Source: an uncultured Cohaesibacter sp.
GTDB taxonomy: Bacteria > Pseudomonadota > Alphaproteobacteria > Rhizobiales > Cohaesibacteraceae
NCBI RefSeq assembly: GCF_963682185.1
Contig: NZ_OY821667.1
Span: 4,477,501 to 4,541,500, forward strand
Direction: 5' to 3'
Length of the DNA stretch: 64,000 bases
Below the pieces are notes generated by a model. It was given only the letters and a program-made list of their open reading frames with translations. It ran no database searches and had not been told where the DNA came from. Made by a program: the position numbers and the translations under genes. Of this stretch, positions 53,094-64,000 are shown piece by piece (the first letter of the stretch is position 1; each line of letters begins with the position of its first letter).

Positions 53094-53231
53094 AGCTATT
53101 AATATAATGCATTTGAAAACATTTTAACAATTCTTATTTTTGGCGTGACCAAACAATTCGTCTTTTTTTTTGACGTGCTGATCCAATTTGTAGAGCCCCA
53201 TAATAATGGGAAAGAAAAGGGAATTTAAGAA
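53094..53231. promoter_or_regulatory. Divergent region between LysR and WrbA-like genes
   Basis: A 138-bp AT-rich region where the LysR protein is expected to bind. Several T-N11-A matches are possible in such AT-rich DNA, so I do not single one out. Confidence 0.35.
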
Positions 53232-53822
53232 ATGACTGATGTCCGCGAAGCGTCCGTCGTCGTCTTGTATCACAGCGGATACGGACATACAGAAGCTGTA
53301 GCAAAATCTGTTGCCAAGGGTGCTGAGGCTGTTGATGGCGTGTCTGTCCAGCAGATCAAGGCCGATGATGAAAATCTGAACTGGGAAGCATTGGCCGAAG
53401 CTGATGCCATCATCTTCGGTAGCCCGACCTATATGGGGTCTGTTTCTGCTCAGTTCAAAACTTTTATGGACGCAAGTTCGAAAGTTTGGGCTTCCATGGG
53501 CTGGAAGGACAAGTTGGCCGGTGGCTTCACCTGTTCGGCATCGCAGTCTGGTGACAAGCTGAACACTCTGATTCAGCTCGCTGTCTTTTCTGCCCAGCAT
53601 GGTATGCAGTGGATTTCCACTGGCACACTGCCTGGCAATAACAGCTCTCAGGGGTCCATTGAAGATGTGAACCGTCTTGGTTCCACTCTCGGGCTGATGG
53701 CGCAGGCCAATGCAGACCAGGGCGCTGACGTTGCTCCCCCTGCAACCGACCACCGTACTGCTGAGCTTTATGGCACTCGCATCGCCGAAGCTGCAAAGCG
53801 CTGGAATGGTCTTGCTGGCTAA
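53232..53822 (+). CDS. WrbA-like flavodoxin/NAD(P)H:quinone oxidoreductase
   Basis: A 196-aa flavodoxin-fold protein. The FMN phosphate loop is YHSGYGHTEAVA near residue 14, and GSPTYMGSVSAQFKTFMD and the TCSASQSGDKL region match WrbA-type and NADPH-dependent FMN reductases that reduce quinones by two electrons. It is divergent from a LysR regulator, the usual arrangement for stress- or xenobiotic-inducible oxidoreductases, and ends in a strong terminator. Confidence 0.9.
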   Translation: MTDVREASVVVLYHSGYGHTEAVAKSVAKGAEAVDGVSVQQIKADDENLNWEALAEADAIIFGSPTYMGSVSAQFKTFMDASSKVWASMGWKDKLAGGFTCSASQSGDKLNTLIQLAVFSAQHGMQWISTGTLPGNNSSQGSIEDVNRLGSTLGLMAQANADQGADVAPPATDHRTAELYGTRIAEAAKRWNGLAG

Positions 53823-53865
53823 TCCGACATTTGATCTGCCGTAAAGCAGAAAACAAAAATCATGG

Positions 53866-53897
53866 AGCAGGGATACCGAAAGGTCCCTGCTTTTTTC
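53866..53897 (+). terminator. Rho-independent terminator of the WrbA-like gene
   Basis: AGCAGGGA pairs with TCCCTGCT around a 10-base loop and is followed by TTTTTTC. Confidence 0.92.
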
Positions 53898-54001
53898 TTG
53901 TGATTGACGCGCGGAGTAATTGAGATTGCCCGCGATCGATTCTAAGCTGCAGATCAAGAGCGGGATTGGCAAACATGCGGATGGGGCTGAATTGGTAAGC
54001 T

Positions 54002-54883
54002 ATGACAGGAATTTATAAATTCAAAATGTCCCGGCTCGCTCATTGGGCACTCGGGTTTGCCAGATTATCCATTCCCGTGGCAATCCTGTCATTTCTTCTC
54101 ATGCGCTTTGGCGGTCTGCATCCATCCATCGCACTCTATTGCTTTGCCGCTTCGGTTTGTCTCGCCCTTCTGTCCATTCTGACCAGTTGGGCTGCTTTTC
54201 CGGCCATCTGGTTTGATGGCCAAAAAGGGGGGCGCTCCCTATGGGGAGCCTTTTTGCGCAGCTTGGTGGTGCTTTTGCCTGCCGCGGTATTTGGCTATTT
54301 CTATTTTACATTGCCGCCTTTTTCCGATCTTTCGACCAATCCGCTCAATCCTCCTGAATTTGTCGCCGCCTGGCAAATGCGCAGTGACGCCGACAATTCT
54401 CTGGCCATCGCATCGCTGGATGCGCGTGAGCAGCAGGCGCTGGCCTATCCTGCATTGAAAAGCCAGACTTACGCTCATTCCGTTGCGCTTATGCAATTAG
54501 CCATTGCTGATGAATTGAAGAAGCATGAGTGGCAGGTACTGCGCGCAGAAGAGCAGCCAGAGGCAGATGGAAACGCCTATTACGAAGCCTATACGCGATC
54601 GGTTTTCACTGGATTGCGCTATGTGATGAGCATTCGTCTTAGCCCCAACGGAGACGAGGAATCAAACCTCGATATGCGCTCGGCGTCGCTTTGGGGGCCT
54701 CGTGACTTTGGAATGAATGCACGCAGAATTCAGAGCTTTATCGAAGGCGTAGAAAGCCGTTTGGAGACCAACGTACAGCGCTATGAACTCAAGCTGGAAG
54801 AGATCGAGCGTTTGCGCCGCCTGCAAAGAGGCCCTATACCGCGCCCCAAACCCGAAAATCTTGGCCAGAGTGCGACAGGTTGA
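54002..54883 (+). CDS. DUF1499 family membrane protein
   Basis: A 293-aa protein with three predicted N-terminal membrane helices (to about residue 105) and a C-terminal DUF1499 domain: PPFSDLSTNPLNPPEF near the boundary and the conserved DMRSASLWGPRDFGMNARRI. The basic tail is proline-rich. The domain's function is unknown; it is common in alphaproteobacteria. It converges on the MBL hydrolase gene 12 bp away. Confidence 0.88.
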   Translation: MTGIYKFKMSRLAHWALGFARLSIPVAILSFLLMRFGGLHPSIALYCFAASVCLALLSILTSWAAFPAIWFDGQKGGRSLWGAFLRSLVVLLPAAVFGYFYFTLPPFSDLSTNPLNPPEFVAAWQMRSDADNSLAIASLDAREQQALAYPALKSQTYAHSVALMQLAIADELKKHEWQVLRAEEQPEADGNAYYEAYTRSVFTGLRYVMSIRLSPNGDEESNLDMRSASLWGPRDFGMNARRIQSFIEGVESRLETNVQRYELKLEEIERLRRLQRGPIPRPKPENLGQSATG

Positions 54884-54895
54884 GAAGCTAAAGCC

Positions 54896-55825
54896 TTAGC
54901 GGTCCTTGCGGGGCCGTACCAGTTGGTACTGGGCCGAAAGAGTCGGTTCTGCATCCAGACACTGCACAATGCCCCGCGCTACAAGATATTCCATTTGTGC
55001 AAACATGGAGAGGGCTGCGGCTTCGTGCAGCGAGACATCGACATCTTTGTAAACGGTTGCGACCATGTCCGGAATGGTTTTTTCTCCGGCACTAAGGCGT
55101 GCAATAAGGGCTTGCTCGCGTTTTTCCCGGTGAGATTTGAGGCCGGCAAGGAACGCATGCGGGTTGGCAATAACGCCTCCATGCCCCGGCCAGTAAAGCC
55201 GATCCTGTCGCAGCATCAGTTTGCTGATGCTATTCATATAAGCTGCCATGGATCCATCTGGCGGTGCAACGATTGATGTCGACCAGGCCATGGCGTGATC
55301 GCCGCAAAAGAGGCCGCTGCCATCTGAGAAGCCAAAAGAGAGATGATTGACTGTGTGCCCCGGCGTGTGCACGACTTCCAAGGCCCAGTCATCGCCCTCC
55401 ACGAGATCTCCATCGACCAGAAAATGATCGATCTCCAGGGTGCCATCCCCTTCTGCATCCAGCGGATTGGCTTCGCCCCTGTGAAGCGGGCGCGTGGGGC
55501 GATGGATTCCTTCTGCGTAGATAGGTGCGCCACATTGTTCTTTTAGGAGCCGCGCGCCTGGGGAATGATCCGCATGGCTATGTGTAATAAGAATATGTGT
55601 GATGGTCTCTCCGGCGGTGGCTTTCATCAGGGCATCAATATGCTCCCGGTCAGATGGTCCCGGATCGATGATCGCAACCTTTCCATGTCCAACAATATAG
55701 CTGTTGGTGCCCATAAAGGTAAAAGGGCTGGGATTGTTGCAGGTCACACGCCTGACGTTGGGGGCAAGCTTCACGGCTGTGCCATAAGCGGGCGAGAAAT
55801 CCCTGTCGAAGTCGAGGTCTGCCAT
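54896..55825 (-). CDS. MBL-fold metallo-hydrolase (LACTB2-like)
   Basis: A 309-aa metallo-beta-lactamase-fold protein. The zinc motif THSHADHSPGA, Asp/His motif GDHAMAW and GHG at the third site are intact, as is the HTPGHTVNHLSF His. Many such proteins are thioesterases, glyoxalase II-like or RNases; length and the C-terminal winged-helix-like segment fit the LACTB2/CDF-type group. The substrate is unknown. Confidence 0.9.
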   Translation of the reverse strand: MADLDFDRDFSPAYGTAVKLAPNVRRVTCNNPSPFTFMGTNSYIVGHGKVAIIDPGPSDREHIDALMKATAGETITHILITHSHADHSPGARLLKEQCGAPIYAEGIHRPTRPLHRGEANPLDAEGDGTLEIDHFLVDGDLVEGDDWALEVVHTPGHTVNHLSFGFSDGSGLFCGDHAMAWSTSIVAPPDGSMAAYMNSISKLMLRQDRLYWPGHGGVIANPHAFLAGLKSHREKREQALIARLSAGEKTIPDMVATVYKDVDVSLHEAAALSMFAQMEYLVARGIVQCLDAEPTLSAQYQLVRPRKDR

Positions 55826-56332
55826 TTATGAGATCCTGCAGGATAGGAGGCATACGGCTTTGCCGGTCAAAATCTTCTTGAGTGAGAAGACGGAAGTGTC
55901 AAGGATACCAACAGTTTTAGGCCTTCGCCAAGGGGCTTGGTCGCCATGTGACGATTATGTGACATTCTACAAGAATAGGGGAATGCGTAGTATAAAAAGG
56001 GATTTTTTTGAGCAATCGTGATTAATTTCTGAATTTTTCCATTTATATTTTAAAATTTACAATTGAATTCTGTGGAAACTTTGGAATCGTGAAGTAAAAT
56101 TGATTGCAAGAAAAGCTTGCAGAAAAATCACATTCTACGTGAAATTACATATTTTTCCACGACTTAATGGCGAGATATGGTTAAAAAGGTAGTAATATCA
56201 ATTATTTTCTACCGTTTAAGCAAAATTAACCTGCCTTAAGTGAAACTAACCATGCCAATATTGCTTATGGTGTGATTTGGGCGATATTGTCGGATTTGTA
56301 CAGTATTACTATAGTAAAAAGGCTTCTGACCC
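55826..56332 (+). promoter_or_regulatory. Long AT-rich intergenic region with promoter of the PAS gene
   Basis: A 507-bp AT-rich region without genes. Just before the PAS gene, TTGTCG (56287-56292), 17 bp, TATAGT (56310-56315) form a good sigma70 promoter. The -10 lies inside the perfect palindrome TTACTATAGTAA (56306-56317), which could be an operator. The leader would be only about 11-15 nt. Confidence 0.5.
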
Positions 56333-56884
56333 ATGTCTGTTGAGCAGTCAGTAACTGGTGTAGAAAGATTTTTTGGTGATGACGACATCATCGTCAGCAA
56401 GACCGATTTATCGGGGCGCCTGACTTATGCAAACAAGATATTCCTCGATATTTCCGGATATAAAGAAAAAGAAGTCCTGGGCAAACCGCATAATCTGATC
56501 CGGCACCCCTACATGCCTAGAACCATTTTCAAGCTTCTCTGGGAATCAATCGAGAGCGGTCATGAAATCTTCGCTTATGTTAACAACCGCTGTAAAAATG
56601 GGGATCACTATTGGGTTTACGCGCATGTGACGCCGAGTTGGAACAAAGAAGGCAAAGTGAGTGGCTTCCACTCCAACCGGCGCGTACCTGATAAGGAGAT
56701 ACTCCAGAAACATGTGATCCCGCTCTATGACAAGATCCGGAGTGCTGAGCAATCAGTTACCAACCGAAAGGATGGGCTGAAGGCCGGCATGCAGGTCATT
56801 GACACGCTACTTGCTGAAAAAGGCCTTCAATATGACGAGTTTATCGCAACGTTGGGGCAAAAAAAGAGGCGGGGCTACCGCTGA
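56333..56884 (+). CDS. PAS-domain sensor protein (Aer-type PAS), without output domain
   Basis: A 183-aa protein with one PAS domain of the Aer family: KTDLSGRLTYANKIFLDISGY, then GKPHNLIRHPYMPRTIFKLLW and the strand YWVYAHVTPSWNKEGKVSGF. No transmembrane or signalling domain follows, only a short helical C-terminus. Aer-type PAS domains bind FAD or haem to sense redox state or oxygen. The next gene, 51 bp downstream, encodes a chemoreceptor without a sensor domain, so the two together probably form a split aerotaxis/redox-taxis receptor. Confidence 0.88.
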   Translation: MSVEQSVTGVERFFGDDDIIVSKTDLSGRLTYANKIFLDISGYKEKEVLGKPHNLIRHPYMPRTIFKLLWESIESGHEIFAYVNNRCKNGDHYWVYAHVTPSWNKEGKVSGFHSNRRVPDKEILQKHVIPLYDKIRSAEQSVTNRKDGLKAGMQVIDTLLAEKGLQYDEFIATLGQKKRRGYR

Positions 56885-56935
56885 TAGGTGAGGGTATCAC
56901 TGTCATGCGGTTTATAGTTCCGGAGGAGAAACCAG

Positions 56936-58096
56936 ATGGTTTTTGTTAAGAAGTCTGCTTCCATAAGAAAAGCGATGGAAGTGTGTCAGGCAGTCGCAGA
57001 TGGTGATTTTTCCGTGCGCATCACAAATATTGATGACCGGGGAGAAGTGGGCCAACTGATGCATGCGATCAATCAGATGATCGACCGCTCCGACGCTTAC
57101 ATCCGGGAATCAAAAGCCTGTCTGGACTATGTGTCGCGCAACCAGCATTTTCGCCTGATCGCGGAAAAAGGTATGGTGGGTGACTTCAAGCGTGCAGCTG
57201 AGAGCATCAACCGCGCAACATGGAAGATCAAGCAACGTCACGATCAGTTTGATGAAATGGGCACCAGATTCGAACATGAGCTGGACCATATCGTCGAAAG
57301 CATGACCGGCATGATTTCCAATCTGCAAGGGGCTTCAAAGAAAGTGTCTACCGCCTCTCATGGGGCTCAGGAACAATCCCTGATCGTCGCTTCCGGGGCC
57401 GAGGAGGCTTCTGCCAACATGCAGTCGGTTTCTGAAGCTGTCGAGCAGCTCACCGACGCCATCGCGGAAATTAACTCGCAGGTGGTCAACAGCAGTGGCA
57501 TCGCGCGCCAGTCTGTTGAGAAATCACACGATATGAGTGGAGAAATCTCTAGTCTGGCAACTGCCTCCCAGCAGATCAGCGAAGTTGTCTCCCTTATTTC
57601 AGATATCGCCGCACAAACCAACCTTCTGGCTCTGAACGCCACCATCGAGGCCGCGCGCGCCGGAGAGGCAGGCAAGGGCTTTGCCATTGTTGCGCAGGAA
57701 GTCAAGAATTTGTCGGCCCAGACTGCCGAGGCAACGGAGCAGATTTCAGGGCAGATCAGCGGACTGCAACAGGCAACCGAACGGGCAGTGCGCGCCAATG
57801 ATGATATTTCCAAGACGATTGAACGGGTGAGCGAAATCTCCACCGCCATCGCGGCCGCTGTTGAGCAGCAGAGCGCAGCAACACGGGAAATTTCCTCAAA
57901 CATCGAAGAAGCCGCCGTCGGCACGCAGGATGTCAGCCGTGGTGTTTCCGAAGTCAAGGAAGCGACGTCAATTACGGAAGAAACCGCCAAAGAAGTGCTC
58001 GTGGTTTCAGAAAATCTGGTTCAGCAAGAAGGCAGCCTGGCCAAATTGCGCGAAGAACTGGTCCGCTTCATGGGGGAAGTGCGCAAGGTTGGGTGA
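56936..58096 (+). CDS. Soluble methyl-accepting chemotaxis protein
   Basis: A 386-aa receptor without membrane helices. The N-terminus (about 1-110) resembles HAMP-like helical bundles ([21 protein letters not shown], then QLMHAINQM), followed by a full MCP signalling coiled coil with hairpin tip [24 protein letters not shown] (split here as [19 protein letters not shown] and [18 protein letters not shown]). A GGAGGAGA ribosome site precedes the ATG. With the PAS-only protein upstream, it likely receives its input in trans and controls CheA. A terminator follows. Confidence 0.92.
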   Translation: MVFVKKSASIRKAMEVCQAVADGDFSVRITNIDDRGEVGQLMHAINQMIDRSDAYIRESKACLDYVSRNQHFRLIAEKGMVGDFKRAAESINRATWKIKQRHDQFDEMGTRFEHELDHIVESMTGMISNLQGASKKVSTASHGAQEQSLIVASGAEEASANMQSVSEAVEQLTDAIAEINSQVVNSSGIARQSVEKSHDMSGEISSLATASQQISEVVSLISDIAAQTNLLALNATIEAARAGEAGKGFAIVAQEVKNLSAQTAEATEQISGQISGLQQATERAVRANDDISKTIERVSEISTAIAAAVEQQSAATREISSNIEEAAVGTQDVSRGVSEVKEATSITEETAKEVLVVSENLVQQEGSLAKLREELVRFMGEVRKVG

Positions 58097-58127
58097 TCCA
58101 CTCTGCGACAATCTGCATGGATAGAAA

Positions 58128-58160
58128 GAAGGCGGCTCCATATCGGGAGCCGCCTTCTTC
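58128..58160. terminator. Bidirectional terminator between MCP and pgm
   Basis: GAAGGCGGCTCC (58128-58139) and GGAGCCGCCTTC (58146-58157) form a 12-bp stem, with TTCATT on the plus strand and TTCTTTCT on the minus strand. Confidence 0.85.
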
Positions 58161-58217
58161 ATTACAAGTCTTGTCCGGCTTGAGCGCCAAAAGGGCTGCG
58201 CGCCGTTTCTCTTGGGA

Positions 58218-60369
<2,152 letters not shown>

Positions 60370-61263
60370 TCACACACGCGCACGCCGACTGTTCAGCACA
60401 ATGCCAATAGCAATAAAGGCGATGCCCATCAGATGGTAGCCTTGTAAGCGCTCGCCAAGCAGGAAAAAGGCGAGAATCGCCACCCACACCGGCATCAGGT
60501 GAATGAACACACCCGCCTTGGAAGGGCCGATGAGGCCAACGCCCTTGTTCCAGCTGAAATAGGCCAGAAGCGAGGCAATGAATGTCACATAGACAATCGC
60601 TGCCAAATTCGTCGGCGTGAGCGTAACAGGCTGATAGGTGAGGGTTTCCCAGATATAGAGCGGCAGCAGGATAAGGGCGCCAAGGCCGGTGATCACCATC
60701 AGCATGACCAGCGGATCAAGGGCCAAGGGGCGTAGCTTGACCGTAATAGAATAGAGTGCCCAGACAATCGCCGCCCCGACCATCCAGATATCGCCGACGG
60801 TGAATTTGAGATGGAACAGGGTGCTCAGCTCGCCGGAGGTGATGACAAAGATGACTCCAAAAAAGGAGATCATAATCCCTGCGATCTGCGCGAGGCCGAG
60901 TTTCTCCTTGAGAATGAACACCGAGAGCAATGCCATGATGGCAGGGCAGGTGGCCAGAATCAGCGTCGAGTTGATGGCCGTGGTGCTGTGCAAGGCCTGA
61001 TATTGCAGTGGGTTGAAAGCGGCAATACCCGTGGCCGACATGGCAAGGAGCAGCTTCCAGTGTTTGCGGATGACAGGCCAGTTGGCGGGCAGCTTGCGGG
61101 CGGTGAAAAACAAAAGGATGAGGCAGCAGAAAAACCAGCGCCAGAAGGACAACCCAAGCGGAGGCAAATCGCCCCGAACGGCGCGCCCGATCACAACATT
61201 CCCACCCCAGCACAGGGTTGCAAGGGCCAAGGGAGCATAGGCGGCGATATTACTGTTTTTCAT
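60370..61263 (-). CDS. EamA/DMT superfamily transporter
   Basis: A 297-aa inner-membrane protein with ten predicted helices made of two EamA repeats (ALATLCWGGNVVIGRAVRG at the first; WMVGAAIVWALYSITVKLRP at the second). Members export amino acids and other metabolites by proton exchange, but this substrate is unknown. It is divergent from the DJ-1-like gene. Confidence 0.92.
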   Translation of the reverse strand: MKNSNIAAYAPLALATLCWGGNVVIGRAVRGDLPPLGLSFWRWFFCCLILLFFTARKLPANWPVIRKHWKLLLAMSATGIAAFNPLQYQALHSTTAINSTLILATCPAIMALLSVFILKEKLGLAQIAGIMISFFGVIFVITSGELSTLFHLKFTVGDIWMVGAAIVWALYSITVKLRPLALDPLVMLMVITGLGALILLPLYIWETLTYQPVTLTPTNLAAIVYVTFIASLLAYFSWNKGVGLIGPSKAGVFIHLMPVWVAILAFFLLGERLQGYHLMGIAFIAIGIVLNSRRARV

Positions 61264-61397
61264 GAATTTTGCTTTTTATAAAAAGGAAGACTGCAAGGAA
61301 GGATTTCTCCTTCGCATATTTTGATCTTGCGTGGAAGGAAAAAGACGTTCCATAGTGTTTTGGTTTTCTTTGTGATTGAAGCATCAGGGCATACGGT

Positions 61398-62006
61398 ATG
61401 AAAATCGGAATATTGATATTCAAGGATGTTGAAGAGCTTGATTTTGTCGGGCCTTGGGAAGTTTTCACCATGGCCAATATGGTTAAGAAAGCCAAGGGAA
61501 AGGAGCCTCTCTTCGAAATGGCGCTGATCGCTCCTGACGCCGAGCCAGTCACCTGCGCCAAGGGCATGCGGGTGTTGCCGGACAAGACAATGGCCGAGAC
61601 TGACTCGCTCGATGTGATTCTTGTTCCCGGTGGACAGGGGACACGACGCGAAGTGAATAATCCGGCCATTATCAACTGGATTGCAGAAATCGGTGAGGAG
61701 GCAAAATGGGTGACCAGTGTATGCACCGGATCGCTACTGCTCACAGCTGCCGGTCTGACCAAGGGCAAGAAAATTACAACCCATCACGGGGCCGTTGATC
61801 TGGTCAAAGAGCGACCGGAAAAACCTGACGTGCATGGGGAATATCGCTATATCCGTGATGGCAATTTGGTGACCAGCGCTGGTGTGTCTGCTGGTATCGA
61901 TATGAGTCTCTGGCTCGTAGGCGAGTGGTATGGCCCTGATTTTGCGCGCATTGTGCAAAAGGCCATGCAATATGACCCGGTTCCGCCTTATTCTGCTCTG
62001 ACCTGA
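61398..62006 (+). CDS. DJ-1/PfpI family protein
   Basis: A 202-aa class I glutamine-amidotransferase-like protein. The nucleophile Cys is in WVTSVCTGSLLLTAAG, the acidic partner in KDVEELDFVGPWEVF, and TTHHGAVDLVKE matches the isonitrile-hydratase/AraC-like-amidase branch. It lacks a DNA-binding tail. The substrate is uncertain. Its 3' end overlaps the convergent MATE gene by 19 bp. Confidence 0.9.
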   Translation: MKIGILIFKDVEELDFVGPWEVFTMANMVKKAKGKEPLFEMALIAPDAEPVTCAKGMRVLPDKTMAETDSLDVILVPGGQGTRREVNNPAIINWIAEIGEEAKWVTSVCTGSLLLTAAGLTKGKKITTHHGAVDLVKERPEKPDVHGEYRYIRDGNLVTSAGVSAGIDMSLWLVGEWYGPDFARIVQKAMQYDPVPPYSALT

Positions 62007-63391
62007 GGGCTGTCGCCATCTGGGCCGAGGCCCTCGGCAAAGGCACGTCTTTTAAGCCTCATTGCCATGATGCCGAGCCGCATAGTCTCTTCCAGAATGA
62101 GAATTCCGTAGACGATATAGAGCGACAGCTCAAAGACCTGGGTGCAAATGAGCAAGAGCGGCACTCCGAAGCCCCATTGTAGCCCGACCTGAACCCAGAA
62201 CACCCATTTGGGCCGGTCTGTCGCACGCAATATGGCGCCGATGGTGACTGATGCCGTGCGCACCAGAACCAACAAGCCTCCATAAGGGATCAGCAACAGG
62301 AAATTGATTCGAACCCAATCGGAGATATGCCAGGAGAGAGCGTCTGCGAGCAGCGTCACGCCGACAAACAGCAATGCAAGGCGTGGTGCCAGCAAGCGCA
62401 GGGCTTTCAGTACAGAGAGGATTGCCCTGCGTAATTCCGGGCTGCCGGGCTCCAGATCCGCGCAAGTGAGAGTAGCCGACATAGCTACCGCCCGCCCGAG
62501 CACATTGGCAACCGAGAGCCATGGGGTCATCAGCGCCAGAGCAGCAAAGGTCAAATAGGGTTGCTGGGCAAACAACAACTGATAAGCTTGCGCTCCGACA
62601 ATGAGTGCAGCCACATTCAGCATGACCGGCAGCAAAACCGAACGCGGCAGCAGTGCTTCTCGGTCATAGTCTGCGCTCCCTGACGTTTCTGCGGCGCTTT
62701 TGTCCCGCAGAGCCACGCGCATGTCGCGCACTGTCAGCACCACGAGATAAAGGAGCCGCGCGCTTTGACTGACAAGAGTCGCGATGGCCGCTCCCTTGAT
62801 GCCCAGTTCCGGAGCTCCGAACCAGCCGTAGATCAGAAGCGCATTGAGAATGACATTGAGCGGCAACTCGATGGCAAATCCCCGCAATTCGCGCGGCGCC
62901 TGTCGTCGAACATCGAAACTGATGGTCAGGAGATAGGCGGCAAAGCTGAGAGGAAGGGCGTAGACCATGAGCGCCAGATAGCGCTTCGCCGCAAAGCCGA
63001 TGCCGGATGTCGTGGCCAGCCAGTCCACAAGAAAATTGATGTTGAAGCGGAAGAGCAGAACAAGAATGATACTAAGCCCGAGGCCCAACATCATCATGCG
63101 CAGGAGGCGCACAAAGTAAAGGCGCATATCGCCCGCGCCAAAAGCACGCGTTAAAAGGATCTGTGCACCCGACCCAAGTCCGAACAACAGCGCCATGAAA
63201 ACACCATAGAGCCCTGCGCACAGGCCAAGACCCGCTAAGGTCTCATCACCAATCGGACCAACCATATTGGCATCAATCAGAATGGCGGAAGTGGAAAAAA
63301 GACCGGACAGCGAAAGAAAACCCGCCAACTTGAGAATAGAGGGGGTTTCACGATCGAGTAGGGCAGACTTGGTCGAAGGATTGGCTGTCAC
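61988..63391 (-). CDS. MATE-family efflux transporter
   Basis: A 467-aa, 12-helix multidrug and toxic compound extrusion protein. Visible MATE features include the first-helix FSTSAILIDANMVGPIGDETLAG (in part), LFGLGSGAQILLTRAFGAGD and the repeat ALMTPWLSVANVLGRAVAMS. Family members export cationic drugs using sodium or proton gradients. The 3' end overlaps the DJ-1-like gene. Confidence 0.9.
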   Translation of the reverse strand: MTANPSTKSALLDRETPSILKLAGFLSLSGLFSTSAILIDANMVGPIGDETLAGLGLCAGLYGVFMALLFGLGSGAQILLTRAFGAGDMRLYFVRLLRMMMLGLGLSIILVLLFRFNINFLVDWLATTSGIGFAAKRYLALMVYALPLSFAAYLLTISFDVRRQAPRELRGFAIELPLNVILNALLIYGWFGAPELGIKGAAIATLVSQSARLLYLVVLTVRDMRVALRDKSAAETSGSADYDREALLPRSVLLPVMLNVAALIVGAQAYQLLFAQQPYLTFAALALMTPWLSVANVLGRAVAMSATLTCADLEPGSPELRRAILSVLKALRLLAPRLALLFVGVTLLADALSWHISDWVRINFLLLIPYGGLLVLVRTASVTIGAILRATDRPKWVFWVQVGLQWGFGVPLLLICTQVFELSLYIVYGILILEETMRLGIMAMRLKRRAFAEGLGPDGDSPQVRAE

Positions 63392-63493
63392 GGGGATAAT
63401 GAAATCTTCTATTTGCGAATGGTTGGCGTTGGGCGGACATTAGGCTAAATTGCCCCCAATGCCAATGAAGAAGACCTCCAAGCCTGAAAGCGA

Positions 63494-63691
63494 ATGCTCG
63501 TGTCCAATCTTGTTATTTACAGTCCCTATCTGGGGATCGCCGTTCTAGTCATTTTCGTTCTGTCAGGCAAAGTTTTTCGCGATAACTGGAAAGCGGCAGG
63601 GCCTCACTGGAAGCGCAACTGCTGGCTCTCGGGAATCGTGGCGACCCTCTGCTTTCTGGCGCTGGCCTTCATACCCTTTGTTCCGCACTGA
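63494..63691 (+). CDS. Small two-helix membrane protein of unknown function
   Basis: A 65-aa hydrophobic peptide with helices at about residues 5-25 (LVIYSPYLGIAVLVIFVLSG) and 44-62 (LSGIVATLCFLALAFIPF), joined by a basic, Trp-containing loop KVFRDNWKAAGPHWKRN. I do not recognise a family. The two-helix organisation with a polar loop supports a real gene. It is divergent from the MATE gene. Confidence 0.55.
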   Translation: MLVSNLVIYSPYLGIAVLVIFVLSGKVFRDNWKAAGPHWKRNCWLSGIVATLCFLALAFIPFVPH

Positions 63692-63848
63692 GATATCCAG
63701 TCAATCTGTGCAAAACCTGTCGTTTGAACAAAGGGGTCGTTTCATTTCTGTCATGAACAATGTGCATGAGTTTTGGCAATGGGCAACACTGCTTTTCGCT
63801 TCCATTGACCAGATTGACGGTGCGACGGAGCGACAGACAGCAGAAACG

Positions 63849-63877
63849 AAAAAGGCACGTCTTCGGCGTGCCTTTTT
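63849..63877. terminator. Bidirectional terminator
   Basis: AAAAAGGCACG pairs with CGTGCCTTTTT around a TCTTCGG loop, ending in T on the plus strand and in T on the minus strand. It ends the minus-strand gene at the window edge. Confidence 0.9.
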
Positions 63878-63905
63878 AAATAGATCCTAACGCGCAATAG
63901 CCAGT

Positions 63906-64000
63906 TTATTCGGCTGCGCTCATGGCTGCTTCGCGTTCTGCTTTCTCGCGGGCCGCTTTCTTGCGAGGGCATTCCCCATGAAGACGCTCTTTGAGAGGGC
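63906..64000 (-). CDS. 3' end of an unidentified gene at the window edge
   Basis: Thirty-one codons plus a TAA are open on the minus strand, reading PLKERLHGECPRKKAA and then a Glu/Ala-rich tail ending SAAE. The CPRK and basic segment do not identify a family. The terminator at 63849-63877 lies just beyond the stop. Confidence 0.55.
   Translation of the reverse strand, partial: PLKERLHGECPRKKAAREKAEREAAMSAAE

Noticed and set aside
53124-53972. A 282-codon minus-strand frame over the WrbA-like gene
   Set aside because: Antisense shadow of a flavodoxin gene with clear FMN motifs; it also runs through that gene's terminator.
63678-63890. A 70-codon plus-strand frame near the window end
   Set aside because: It runs through a strong bidirectional terminator and has no ribosome site or recognisable product.

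Overview
The window looks like ordinary chromosome of a metabolically versatile alphaproteobacterium, probably a marine or host-associated member of the Hyphomicrobiales. The support is the density of periplasmic-binding-protein transporters (sugar ABC, Liv-type ABC, polyamine-type ABC, TRAP), many FCD-type GntR regulators, a LuxI/LuxR pair, DUF1499 and DUF2062 proteins, and moderately GC-rich codon use. A genus such as Cohaesibacter is only a guess. I see no rRNA, tRNA, CRISPR array, insertion sequence, integrase or phage gene.

Layout. 1-1.3 kb: tail of an unidentified gene and a sugar ABC ATPase, closed by a strong terminator. 1.4-5.2 kb (-): a three-subunit membrane dehydrogenase (triheme cytochrome c, GMC flavoprotein, Tat-exported small subunit). 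5.6-14 kb: a divergent nitrogen-compound locus, with a glutamine-synthetase-like ligase and RpiR regulator on one side, and on the other a Liv-type ABC transporter with a fused LivM-LivG polypeptide, an N-formylglutamate-amidohydrolase-like protein and a cysteine hydrolase. 15-23.6 kb: an aromatic/aspartate aminotransferase, a D-amino-acid-type aminotransferase, 5-oxoprolinase subunits PxpA, PxpB and PxpC, a D-2-hydroxyacid dehydrogenase, an M20 carbamoylase-like hydrolase and a creatinase/ectoine-hydrolase-like protein. 23.7-28.1 kb (-): two FCD GntR regulators and a TRAP transporter whose promoter region shares a 24-nt motif with that of pxpB.

28.5-40.5 kb: aminotransferases and a polyamine-type ABC transporter, then a GntR regulator followed by a hydroxylysine-kinase-like phosphotransferase, a phospho-lyase-like class III PLP enzyme and an SDR. 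Two ungapped, near-identical 46-bp promoter modules carrying paired TGATGCATCA palindromes lie before the transporter operon and before the regulator, which suggests one autoregulated amino-alcohol or amino-acid catabolic regulon. This is the most interesting system in the window.

40.9-46.1 kb: an unusual lactate/2-hydroxyacid dehydrogenase, DUF2062, a CDP-alcohol phosphatidyltransferase, a PHP-domain protein and an orphan sugar-binding protein. 46.8-48.6 kb (-): luxR, luxI and a small unrecognised downstream gene, with lux-box-like palindromes before both luxI and luxR. 49-58 kb: a PAS-PAS-GGDEF-EAL protein, GNAT, LysR, a WrbA-like flavodoxin, DUF1499, an MBL hydrolase, and a PAS-only protein beside a soluble chemoreceptor. 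58-64 kb: phosphoglucomutase, EamA and MATE transporters, a DJ-1/PfpI protein, a two-helix membrane peptide and the tail of a further gene.

Gene functions are assigned from visible motifs and remembered family features. Substrates of transporters and catabolic enzymes are inferences.
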